DNA of 64,000 bases from positions 135,307-199,306 of the forward strand of contig NZ_JAXMNY010000005.1 in assembly GCF_034670185.1 (NCBI RefSeq), in the 5' to 3' direction. The notes beneath the pieces were generated by a model. The model made no database searches, was not told the origin of the DNA, and saw nothing but the letters and a program-made list of their open reading frames with translations. Shown here one piece after another: positions 24,528 to 32,463 of this stretch. The position numbers and the translations under genes were made by a program. Every line of letters begins with the position of its first letter. Position 1 is the stretch's first letter. The stretch comes from Nisaea sp. Lineage in GTDB: Bacteria > Pseudomonadota > Alphaproteobacteria > Thalassobaculales > Thalassobaculaceae.

Positions 24528-25007
24528 ATGAATTCATCAGAACGATTTCGCTCAGCGCTTAGTGGCGTCGAGATCAAAAAAATCAAAATTCCAATAAAGA
24601 CAATACTCTACCGTGGCTGTCACAGAGAAAATGCGAATGCAGCCGCAATTGAAGCGATTGAACCTCGTTTCTTCACCCGGAACCGAGAACTAGCCATAGA
24701 ATACGCCCACAAAAATCATAACAAAACAGAGCGCGCTGGCAGCTTCCCTTTTCTTATCAAAGCGATCACGATTACAGAGCTGATCCTAGCAAAAATCGAT
24801 CTTGTGCTTCCATTGGTGGAAGCAGCCTACCTTAGCAATATGAATCAAAATCTATGCCCACAAGAGTGGCAAAGACAGCATTTAATCAACGCTATAACTA
24901 AAGAGTTAAATCAAAAATTCCATGGCTACGAATCGATCAATGCAGAAGAAATCCTCCTTCAAAATCCATCCGAACACTTATCCATAAAAATTCAGGAACT
25001 CGATTAA
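24528..25007 (+). CDS. AT-rich hypothetical protein, possibly ADP-ribosyltransferase-like
   Basis: 159 residues with markedly low GC for this chromosome (23 of 60 bases at 24541-24600 are G or C). The N-terminal half has TILYRGCHRENAN and then RFFTRNRELAIEYA; the YRG...FFT...A-x-x-YA spacing is reminiscent of ADP-ribosyltransferase or RES-type folds, but the match is short. It lacks a signal peptide. ATG 24528 is used over TTG 24519. It is divergent from the HEPN gene and convergent with rlmN. Recent acquisition is likely. The function is open. Confidence 0.55.
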   Translation: MNSSERFRSALSGVEIKKIKIPIKTILYRGCHRENANAAAIEAIEPRFFTRNRELAIEYAHKNHNKTERAGSFPFLIKAITITELILAKIDLVLPLVEAAYLSNMNQNLCPQEWQRQHLINAITKELNQKFHGYESINAEEILLQNPSEHLSIKIQELD

Positions 25008-25033
25008 TACCGCACAAATTAAACTGATTTCCT

Positions 25034-26191
25034 CTACCCGGCACTCGCAGCCGCAATTGCCGCGATCCGGTCTTTCTTCCGCAGCCGCTCGCTCGCGGAC
25101 TTCAGCTGTCCGCAGGCCGCCAGGATGTCGCGTCCGCGCGGTGTCCGCACCGGTGAGGCATAGCCTGCCTTCAGGACCACCTGGGCGAACTTCTCGATAG
25201 TCTCGTCGTCGGAGCATTCATACTCCACGCCGGGCCACGGATTGAACGGGATCAGGTTGATCTTGGCCGGGATGTCCTCGATCAGTTTCACCAGCGCGCG
25301 GGCGTCGTCCAGGCTGTCGTTCACGCCCTTCAGCATCACATATTCGAAGGTGATACGGCGGGCATTGTTGACGCCGGGATAGGTCCGGCAGGCGTCGAGC
25401 AGATCCTTGATCGGGTATTTCTTGTTGATCGGCACAAGCTTGTTGCGGATCTCGTCGGTCACCGCGTGCAGCGAGACCGCGAGGTTCACGCCGATTTCGG
25501 CGCCGCAGCGCTCCATCTCGGGAACGATGCCGGACGTGGACAGGGTGATGCGACGCTTCGACAGGCCAAGGCCTTCGCCATCCATGGCGATCATCATGGC
25601 GCGCTTCACATTGTCGAAATTATACAGCGGCTCACCCATGCCCATCAGCACGATGTTGGTCAGTTTGCGGTCGCTCTGCGCCGTCGGGAAGCCGCCGAGC
25701 CGGTCGAGCGCGACCAGGATCTGGCCGACCATCTCGCCGGAGGTCAGGTTCCGGACAAGGCGCTGGGTGCCGGTATGGCAGAAGGAACAGGTCAGCGTGC
25801 AGCCGACCTGGGAGGAAATGCAGAGCGTACCCCGGTCGTCGTCCGGAATGAACACGGCCTCGGCCTCGTTCCCGTCGTCGAACTTCAGCAACCACTTGGC
25901 GGTGCCGTCCTCGCTCCACTGCTCGCGGGTGATTTCCGGGCGGCCGATCTTGTAGTGCTGGGCCAGCTCTTCGCGCAGCGGCTTTGCCAGCGTCGTCATC
26001 TCGGCAAAATCTGTGACACCCTTGTGGTAGATCCAGTGCCAGATCTGACCCGCGCGGAATTTCGGCAGGCCGAGCGTCTTCAGCTCTTCTATGAGCTGCT
26101 CGCGATCAAGGCCCACCAGATCCTTGGCGGCAAGATCGTTCATCGCCGGCTGGTCGGAGGCGGCGGAAGTGGATAAAGCATGTGTCGACAT
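25034..26191 (-). CDS. rlmN: Dual-specificity RNA methyltransferase RlmN
   Basis: A 385-residue radical SAM enzyme that methylates C2 of A2503 in 23S rRNA and A37 in some tRNAs. The cluster motif CTLTCSFCHTG (CxxxCxxC) is present, along with GQIWHWIYHKGV, MGMGEPLYNFDNV and NLAVSLHAVTD. Near the C-terminus, RGRDILAACGQL holds the second conserved catalytic Cys. The frame is open for a further 890 bases upstream, but RlmN homology begins only at about MSTHALS (26191). Confidence 0.96.
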   Translation of the reverse strand: MSTHALSTSAASDQPAMNDLAAKDLVGLDREQLIEELKTLGLPKFRAGQIWHWIYHKGVTDFAEMTTLAKPLREELAQHYKIGRPEITREQWSEDGTAKWLLKFDDGNEAEAVFIPDDDRGTLCISSQVGCTLTCSFCHTGTQRLVRNLTSGEMVGQILVALDRLGGFPTAQSDRKLTNIVLMGMGEPLYNFDNVKRAMMIAMDGEGLGLSKRRITLSTSGIVPEMERCGAEIGVNLAVSLHAVTDEIRNKLVPINKKYPIKDLLDACRTYPGVNNARRITFEYVMLKGVNDSLDDARALVKLIEDIPAKINLIPFNPWPGVEYECSDDETIEKFAQVVLKAGYASPVRTPRGRDILAACGQLKSASERLRKKDRIAAIAAASAG

Positions 26192-26302
26192 GGGCGGTAA
26201 AATGAGTGCACAGGCCTGCAAAGGCAAGCCGAATCGGCGGAAAGCAGCCATGCTGCAACTGCGTATCTCGTGGCCCGGGGAAGAGACGATGGAAGACCAG
26301 CA

Positions 26303-27373
26303 ATGAGTGCATCGCCGAAGATCGTCATCGCGGGTGCCGGGATCATCGGCGCCGTAGCCGCGTTCGAGCTGAGCCGCGCCGGTGCGGATGTAACGATTAT
26401 CGAGGCCCGACCGCGGCCCGGAGAGGGCGTTTCCGCCGCCTCTTTCGGCTGGATCAACGCCATCACCTTCGATCCCGAAAACGATCCGTCGATCTATGCG
26501 CTGCGCCAGCAAGCCATCGGCTCCTGGGCGGCGCTCGAACAGGCTCTCGGCAAGCCGCTCCCGGCACACCGGCAGGGTGCGCTGTTCTGGGGCGACACAC
26601 GGGCGGAAACCATGGTGGCGCGGGATCGGCACCGGGAGGCTGGCTGCGACTACCGGATTGTCGACCGGGTGGAGATCGCAGAATTGCTGCCGCAGCTTAC
26701 CCTTCCGCCGGAGGCCGCTCTGTTTGCGCCGGAAGAATTCGCGCTGGACGTCACCGCTACCGCCCGGATGCTGCTGAAGGCAGCGGAAGAAAATGGCGCG
26801 GCATTGATCACCGGCACTGAGATCACCGCCATCGAAAGCGCGGGCGGGCGCGTGCGTGCAGTCCGGGCCGGCGACACACTGCTGGAGGCGGACAGGCTGA
26901 TTGTTGCGGCGGGAACGGGAAGCGGACGGATCCTCGCCCCGTTTGTTCAAGACCTCGGTGTCGAGCCCTCGCCTGCCGCTCTGGTCACCGTCACCGGAAA
27001 CTTTCCGCAGACAACCTGCATCACGGACAGCCCGGAGCTGGAATTCCGCATCCCCAAACCCGGCCTGCTGATATCGGCCCACGACGTGCCCGAAGGCAGC
27101 GATCCGGAAGGCACCCTCGCCCGGCGCACAATCGAGCGAACGCGTCGCATCCTGAAAAATACGGGAGAGCTTGCGGTGAGGTCCGTGCAGATCGGCCAGC
27201 GGCCTTTTCCGATCGGCGGAACACCGCTCGTCGGACCGGTCGCATCATTGACCGGCGCTTATGTCGCCGTTGCCCATCCGGGCGTCATCCTGGCACCGGC
27301 CATCGGCGCCAGGGTCTGTGATCTTGTATCCGGGCGCGCTGCCGGAAGCGGGCTTCAGCCAATAATGCTCTAA
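26303..27373 (+). CDS. FAD-dependent amino-acid oxidoreductase (DAO family)
   Basis: 356 residues. IVIAGAGIIGAVAAFELSRAG is the dinucleotide-binding fold, followed by TIIEARPRPGEG, and the C-terminal half contains QRPFPIGGTPLVGPV and AVAHPGVILAPAIG, typical of the D-amino-acid dehydrogenase / glycine oxidase group. It would oxidise an amine such as a D-amino acid or sarcosine at the membrane or in the cytoplasm. Start ATG 26303. It is divergent from rlmN with a short gap and is convergent with the IalB-like gene. The substrate is unknown. Confidence 0.88.
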   Translation: MSASPKIVIAGAGIIGAVAAFELSRAGADVTIIEARPRPGEGVSAASFGWINAITFDPENDPSIYALRQQAIGSWAALEQALGKPLPAHRQGALFWGDTRAETMVARDRHREAGCDYRIVDRVEIAELLPQLTLPPEAALFAPEEFALDVTATARMLLKAAEENGAALITGTEITAIESAGGRVRAVRAGDTLLEADRLIVAAGTGSGRILAPFVQDLGVEPSPAALVTVTGNFPQTTCITDSPELEFRIPKPGLLISAHDVPEGSDPEGTLARRTIERTRRILKNTGELAVRSVQIGQRPFPIGGTPLVGPVASLTGAYVAVAHPGVILAPAIGARVCDLVSGRAAGSGLQPIML

Positions 27374-27386
27374 GCCCTGCCGGTTA

Positions 27387-27914
27387 TTACTTCCGGCATT
27401 TCCCGTCGATCAGCTTCTTGGTCGCGGTGAAGCCGCTGAGGGAATAGGTGTCTGACGTCTTGGTGCCGCGGGTGGAGACCCCGGCCACCACCATCTTGCT
27501 GCCCTTGATCATCGCGTTGACGATGGCGCTGTCCGTCTTGGCATCCGGCGCCCAGGCCCGGTCCTTGTCGGTGAAGAGCGAGAATTTCCGCCCGCCGATT
27601 TCGACTTCGACCTCACTGTCCGGCTTGTAGGAATAGCCGGTGACGATGCTGAACTCACCCTTGCTGTCCGCGTCGGGGTGATGGGTGACCAGCGCGTAGA
27701 TGTGCCCGCGCTTGGAGTAATTACCCTCCGCCTTGGTCGGTGTGCTGGCCATATAACAGACCGTCTTGCCGCCACTCTCGTAGGTGTAAGCAATCCAGTC
27801 GCTATTCCGGCCAATGGTCTGCGGTTCCTGGGCCAAAGCGATTGGAGCGGAGACGAGTGAGGCCACGCCGAAAACAAGGGCGAGACCGAGTAAATGCAAG
27901 CGGAAGTGCGTCAT
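27387..27914 (-). CDS. Invasion-associated locus B (IalB)-like secreted protein
   Basis: 175 residues. A signal peptide (LLGLALVFGVASLVSAPIALAQ) precedes a periplasmic domain with WIAYTYESGGKTVCYMASTP and a terminal KLIDGKC. This layout is that of IalB-family proteins of alphaproteobacteria. Their biochemical role is unsettled. I use ATG 27914; in-frame ATGs at 27929 and 27944 are also possible because ribosome sites are weak. It is divergent from the sigma factor gene. Confidence 0.8.
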   Translation of the reverse strand: MTHFRLHLLGLALVFGVASLVSAPIALAQEPQTIGRNSDWIAYTYESGGKTVCYMASTPTKAEGNYSKRGHIYALVTHHPDADSKGEFSIVTGYSYKPDSEVEVEIGGRKFSLFTDKDRAWAPDAKTDSAIVNAMIKGSKMVVAGVSTRGTKTSDTYSLSGFTATKKLIDGKCRK

Positions 27915-28044
27915 AGTGATAGAGCCAGCCATTCCGGTTTTCATATCTAGGGTTTTGGATGCCATTCCGGCGATCAATATTCAATGCAAAGAATGTGGCG
28001 GGATTGAGAAATCGGCCGGAAATCGAGAAATTTTTCCCGGCGAT

Positions 28045-28074
28045 TGATCCGTCCCCGTGCCGCGACCGTATCCC
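28045..28074 (+). promoter_or_regulatory. Possible ECF (RpoE-type) promoter upstream of the sigma gene
   Basis: TGATCC (28045-28050), an 18-base spacer and TATCCC (28069-28074). TGATCC is the -35 element I associate with the Rhodobacter-type RpoE/ChrR regulon. The -10 match is weak. Transcription from here would start near 28081 and favours the sigma start at 28193. Confidence 0.4.
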
Positions 28075-28192
28075 TACCGTCATGTTTGAGCAAGCCAACC
28101 TGGAAACTTCGAGCCGCGAGCTTGAGTACGCGCCCTTCGAGGCGTTACAACCTGTCCTGACATCAAAGAGGGTGGGACGGCTCATATTGAAG

Positions 28193-28732
28193 ATGACGCA
28201 TGACGAGCTTATCGAGGCGATTGCCGAGTCGCAGGACAAAATGGCGTTTCGGCAATTGTTCGAACATTTTGCCCCACGGCTGAAATCGTACCTCCTCAGG
28301 CTCGGCGCTGACCCGGCCACAGCTGAAGATGTTGCGCAGGAAGCCATGGTGATGGTCTGGCGCAAGGCAGCGAGCTTTGACCGCAGGCAGGCAGGAGCCA
28401 GCACATGGATCTTCACCATTGCCCGGAACAAGCGGATCGACCGGTTGCGCCGCGAGCGGCGGCCGGAGCTGGATCCGGAAGATCCCGGACTCGTTCCGGC
28501 AGCGGAACCGGCTCCTGACCGTTCGCTTCAGGACACCCAGGCGCGCCAGCACATCGCGTCGGCCATGCGGGCCCTGCCGGACGAGCAGGCCGAACTGGTT
28601 CGCCGTGCATTTTTCGATGACGAGTCCCACAGCCGGATTGCCGAGGAAAGCGGTCTGCCTCTGGGAACCGTCAAGTCACGCATCCGTCTGGCCCTGACCC
28701 GGCTGAGGCACGAGATGAAGGAATTTGAATAG
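28193..28732 (+). CDS. ECF RNA polymerase sigma factor (RpoE/ChrR type)
   Basis: 179 residues with the two ECF sigma regions. Region 2 includes RQLFEHFAPRLKSYLLRLGA, EDVAQEAMVMVWRKAASFD and TWIFTIARNKRIDRLRR. Region 4 has ALPDEQAELVRRAFFDDESHSRIAEESGLPLGTVKSRI split over the last 60 residues. The family start lies close to region 2, so I use ATG 28193 (MTHDEL); ATG 28082 is an alternative. The anti-sigma gene begins 2 bases after its stop. In Rhodobacter this pair responds to singlet oxygen. Confidence 0.88.
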   Translation: MTHDELIEAIAESQDKMAFRQLFEHFAPRLKSYLLRLGADPATAEDVAQEAMVMVWRKAASFDRRQAGASTWIFTIARNKRIDRLRRERRPELDPEDPGLVPAAEPAPDRSLQDTQARQHIASAMRALPDEQAELVRRAFFDDESHSRIAEESGLPLGTVKSRIRLALTRLRHEMKEFE

Positions 28733-28734
28733 TC

Positions 28735-29424
28735 ATGGCTAAGGCAAAATCAAACGCCGGCAACATGCCCGGCGAGGAGTTGCTGCTCGACTATGCAAGC
28801 GGCGCCCTGCCGGAACCGGTTTCGGTGCTGGTGGCGACCATGCTCGCCCTCCGCCCGGATCTGCGCCAAACAGTCTCCGAGATGGAAGCTGTCGGCGGCT
28901 ATCTGTTGGAAGAGATCGAACCCGAGCTCCTGTCCGACGACGCTTTCGACGCCGTACTGGCACGGATCGAGTCATCCGGCATGCCGAATGAGACTTCTGC
29001 GAATAACGACAATATCGTACCGTCCGACGCCGCGACGGTCGCGGCCGTGCCGCAGCCACTACGCTCGTATCTCGGCCGCCCTCTTTCCAAGCTGGCCTGG
29101 CGCAAGCGCGGTCCGGGCATCGAGGAATACCGGCTTCCGGTCACCGATGATCGTTTCGAGATGTCGGTCCTGCGCCTCGGCCCCGGCCGCAGCGTGCCGA
29201 CGCACAGTCATGCAGGCAGCGAGCTGACTCTGGTCCTCGACGGCGCCTTCAGCGACGCCACCGGCCGTTACGCACGCGGCGATTTGGCGGTAAATGGCGA
29301 GGAAGACCAGCACGCGCCACAGGCCGATCCGCAGGACGGTTGTCTCTGCCTGGCAATCACCGGGGGCCCGCTGCGCTTCAGCAACCCGCTGATCCAGCTC
29401 TACGACAGGATGACGCGGGGCTAG
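28735..29424 (+). CDS. ChrR-like cupin anti-sigma factor lacking the N-terminal zinc ligands
   Basis: 229 residues. The N-terminal anti-sigma part (LLLDYASGALPEPVS, then VGGYLLEE) aligns with ChrR, but the positions of His31, Cys35 and Cys38 are Met36, Arg40 and Leu43, so the zinc site is lost. The C-terminal cupin keeps a metal set: His157, His159 and Glu163 (PTHSHAGSELT) and His193, spaced as in ChrR. The protein likely binds and inhibits the sigma factor encoded just upstream. How it senses a signal without the first zinc site is unclear. Confidence 0.85.
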   Translation: MAKAKSNAGNMPGEELLLDYASGALPEPVSVLVATMLALRPDLRQTVSEMEAVGGYLLEEIEPELLSDDAFDAVLARIESSGMPNETSANNDNIVPSDAATVAAVPQPLRSYLGRPLSKLAWRKRGPGIEEYRLPVTDDRFEMSVLRLGPGRSVPTHSHAGSELTLVLDGAFSDATGRYARGDLAVNGEEDQHAPQADPQDGCLCLAITGGPLRFSNPLIQLYDRMTRG

Positions 29425-29467
29425 CCAAATAACGGAACCTCATCCCACCGCCTATCAAACTCTTGAT

Positions 29468-30661
29468 TTATTCGATAAATTCGTCGATTCGGGAAATGTA
29501 ATTAGCCAAAACATCCTGCTCGCCAACTTCAATGCATAATTCTCTGAATTTTTTCAATTCATTGGGAGCATAAAAATTCTCTTGTGATGAATTTTTCTTG
29601 AGTCGACGCATCCATTTGAACATGTCATCTCTCGTCTCAATTTTAGCGTTCGGAAATATTGCTCCGATAACTGTTTTATTCGGGTGTAGATACTCGATTT
29701 CGAAGACTGGTTTACCTCGTTGAACCGCCTCATACACAACACTGGTCCCGAGCGAAAGCACAGCGTCAGCCCAACCGATAAGCTGTGAAGCATGAAACTC
29801 GTCAGCTTCCTGATAGATCAGGCGAGAGGAATTGTGAATTTGAGATATTTCACTCGGGTTTGGGAGAGATACGTCAATTGGACCAGCTCCTCCTCTCCGC
29901 TGAAACGTCCGGGGGTGCTTTGCAACCAAAACGGTCACATCAGGAAACTGCAAAAGCATCGCCAATAATCGACTAAATTCCTCCCAGAAAACTGCATATT
30001 TTGCGTTTCTAATAAAAAACATTAATTTAAGAGTGCCCTCTCGTTCCGGAATATGCAGAGGTTTCAGCTCAGAATCCAATACTTGGAGCCATTCCATACA
30101 GAACCTTGGAAGGCCAAGTACTGCGTAACGATTCTGCCATTTCTCTGTTTTGCGTCGCTCGTGAATCCGGGTCGGTGATATGTACAAATCAAAAGGCCCA
30201 GGGTCGGCTGACACACGAGCTTCGCTCAGACGAATGTCGTTGATCGTAATCATATAATTCAAAAACGGGTCATCACCGTGCGGAACCCCCACCGTCTTGA
30301 CACCCATCAATTGAGCTGCCGAAACGATATCCAAAGTATCTTGACTTCTACTATGGTCAAAGATTAGCCCAGCAGCTTCAGCGTCATTGATCAGGAAGGC
30401 TACCAATTCCTGCGGAGAACATGTTGTCTCGTTTGCGCGCCCATGAAACTCTGCGGCCGCACTTACAGTCATGGCTTGCGTTACAATTTTCACCCGCCCT
30501 GTGCGGGCCAACATTGAGAGACGGAAATCCTCCAGCTTTAGCTGGTCCGACATCAATACAATCCAAGCGTCCTTGTCTGGTTGACTTGTCCATTTCCAGA
30601 CCAGTGGCGCGAAATGATCTAAATCATTGTTATGTCGCGCAAAAAATACCAATCGACGCAT
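29468..30661 (-). CDS. GT-B-like glycosyl- or glycerophospho-transferase
   Basis: 397 residues with no signal or membrane helices. The C-terminal half (VTVLVAKHPRTFQ, DAVLSLGTSVVYEAVQRGKPVF) resembles the nucleotide-binding lobe of CDP-glycerol transferases and UDP-GlcNAc 2-epimerase-fold enzymes. The N-terminal half (VFFARHNNDLDHFAPL, VGVPHGDDPFL) fits the acceptor lobe. Composition is more AT-rich than the core. It is divergent from the radical SAM gene, marking the left end of the surface-sugar cluster. The exact activity is inferred. Confidence 0.6.
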   Translation of the reverse strand: MRRLVFFARHNNDLDHFAPLVWKWTSQPDKDAWIVLMSDQLKLEDFRLSMLARTGRVKIVTQAMTVSAAAEFHGRANETTCSPQELVAFLINDAEAAGLIFDHSRSQDTLDIVSAAQLMGVKTVGVPHGDDPFLNYMITINDIRLSEARVSADPGPFDLYISPTRIHERRKTEKWQNRYAVLGLPRFCMEWLQVLDSELKPLHIPEREGTLKLMFFIRNAKYAVFWEEFSRLLAMLLQFPDVTVLVAKHPRTFQRRGGAGPIDVSLPNPSEISQIHNSSRLIYQEADEFHASQLIGWADAVLSLGTSVVYEAVQRGKPVFEIEYLHPNKTVIGAIFPNAKIETRDDMFKWMRRLKKNSSQENFYAPNELKKFRELCIEVGEQDVLANYISRIDEFIE

Positions 30662-30851
30662 AATTTTCCCCGCATTAAAATTGAGGAAATTCGATCTCCC
30701 CAGCTATTGCCTACGACAGAAGAATACAGAAATCATTTTTAATCATATGTCAGGAGCCAATAAAGTATCTTGTTTATCTCGTTGATTAAGAGCTCCGATT
30801 GACAGGCTTACCGAAACGAATTGATGCCTCCTAGCCCTCTCTGTTAGAACG

Positions 30852-31835
30852 ATGCTGAGTTTTGAGAAAACTCCTCGCCCGCTCAATCAGGAACAGCCCG
30901 TGACAAACTGCCCCGATGATAGTCAGGTGCGTTTTTTCGATCCATCGATCCATAGAAAACGCCTAAAAGTGGACGCCGCGATATCAAGAAATATAGAGGG
31001 CATTCCGCTGCCTTCAGTGGTTGAGATCAGCGAGTCAGGAACCTGCAATCGCAAATGCAGTTTTTGCCCGCGCAGTGCGAACTGGTTCGAGGATATTAAA
31101 GAGTTCATTTCTTTTGATTTGCTGAAAAAACTTTGCGTCGAACTGTCTGAAGTTGATTACTCTGGAACAATCATGTTTTCCGGTTTTGTCGAGCCGATGA
31201 TTGACAAACAGATATTCGAAAAAATTTCCCTTGTGAGGAAAACATTACCCAAAGCTCGGATCGAGATGATCACCAATGGCGACATATTGAACCGCGAGCG
31301 TTTGGACAGAATCATAGATTGTGGGCTCAACACCCTCCTGATCAGCGCATATGACGATAAGGAAACGGCCGAAGGCTTTGAGAAACTAGCCAGAGACGCC
31401 GGGTATGGAGAAGATCAGGTAATCGTCCGTCACCGATACCTTCCGCCAGAGCAAGATTTCGGTATCACGATGACGAATAGAGGGGGCACCCTTGATGAGG
31501 CCGATCACAAGCGCCCAAGCTTGACCGAACCATTGAAGCAAAAATGCTTTTACCCACACTACACCTTCTTCATGGACTATCTAGGCGACGTCATCATCTG
31601 CACCCACGATTGGGCCAAGAGAAAAATCGTTGGAAACCTGAAGGACCAGAGCTTTCTAGAAATCTGGCTCTCGGATGAAATGAACAAGTTGCGCCGTAAA
31701 CTTTCGCAGGCAGACCGTAGTGAATCTCCGTGCAATGTATGTGATGCGGTCGGGACTCTAATCGGCGAAAATCATGCGAAAGCCTGGGACAAGCTCTTGG
31801 GAGTTAAAGAGCATGAGCGAACCGATTATCTATGA
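30852..31835 (+). CDS. Radical SAM protein with SPASM-like C-terminus
   Basis: 327 residues. The catalytic cluster motif is ESGTCNRKCSFCPRS (CxxxCxxC). The C-terminal region holds several further Cys (KCFYPHYTFF, VIICTHDW, PCNVCDAVG), consistent with a SPASM-type auxiliary Fe-S cluster. Enzymes of this group modify peptides or carbohydrates. It opens a plus-strand operon; its end overlaps the next gene by 23 bases. Placement with sugar genes suggests a dehydrogenation, epimerisation or rearrangement of a sugar intermediate (inference). Confidence 0.85.
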   Translation: MLSFEKTPRPLNQEQPVTNCPDDSQVRFFDPSIHRKRLKVDAAISRNIEGIPLPSVVEISESGTCNRKCSFCPRSANWFEDIKEFISFDLLKKLCVELSEVDYSGTIMFSGFVEPMIDKQIFEKISLVRKTLPKARIEMITNGDILNRERLDRIIDCGLNTLLISAYDDKETAEGFEKLARDAGYGEDQVIVRHRYLPPEQDFGITMTNRGGTLDEADHKRPSLTEPLKQKCFYPHYTFFMDYLGDVIICTHDWAKRKIVGNLKDQSFLEIWLSDEMNKLRRKLSQADRSESPCNVCDAVGTLIGENHAKAWDKLLGVKEHERTDYL

Positions 31836-32463
31836 CCATGTAGAGATCGGCGAAGGCACAACGATAGAGCCATACGCGATCCTGGGCATCGTCGACCGCT
31901 TCCACCCAGTCAGCCCTACCATCATCGGTCAAAAATCCTTTATCGGCTCAAGATGCACGGTCTACTGCAATGTCACGACCGGTAATGGATTTGACATTAG
32001 TGATCAGTCCACGGTTTTTTACGATAACCACTTCGGGGATGATTGCCGAATCGGCCCCAAATCCGTCATCAAGAACGGATGCAGGATAGGTGATCGGGTC
32101 CGGGTAAACTCCCAAACCTTTCTGGAACGGGTCCAAATCGGATCTGATGTCTTTATCGGTCCAGGCACCATTTTCACAGATGACATGCACCCGCCCTGCC
32201 CACACAATAAAGAATGCACTCCTTTCATAAATGTAGGTGACCGGGTTTCAATCGGCGCCAATGCAACGATATGCCCAGGCGTCGATATCGGTAACAATTC
32301 TCAGATCTATGCGGGCGCTGTTGTCGTCAAAAACGTCGAGCCGTTTTCCGTAGTTGCCGGCGTTCCCGCACGCAAGATAGGAGACACCCGAGAGCTGACT
32401 TGTCCTCCCGGACTAATGAAACATCCATTCGAACCTTGGCTGATTGCAGATGACGACATCTGA
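31813..32463 (+). CDS. Left-handed beta-helix (hexapeptide) acyltransferase
   Basis: 216 residues made almost wholly of hexapeptide repeats (VEIGEGTTIEPYAILG, IGPKSVIKNGCRIGDRV, VSIGANATICPGVDIGNN), with the typical C-terminal VVVKNVEPFSVVAGVPARKIG. Such enzymes transfer acetyl or other acyl groups to sugar amines or hydroxyls. The loop with DDMHPPCPHNKE may shape the active site. It overlaps both neighbours (23 and 14 bases), implying coupled translation. It fits N-acylation of the product of the next gene. Confidence 0.85.
   Translation: MSEPIIYDHVEIGEGTTIEPYAILGIVDRFHPVSPTIIGQKSFIGSRCTVYCNVTTGNGFDISDQSTVFYDNHFGDDCRIGPKSVIKNGCRIGDRVRVNSQTFLERVQIGSDVFIGPGTIFTDDMHPPCPHNKECTPFINVGDRVSIGANATICPGVDIGNNSQIYAGAVVVKNVEPFSVVAGVPARKIGDTRELTCPPGLMKHPFEPWLIADDDI

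Noticed and set aside
26192..27082. Long N-terminal extension of RlmN on the minus strand
   Set aside because: The frame is open but antisense to the FAD oxidoreductase gene and has no RlmN similarity; the family start is near 26191.
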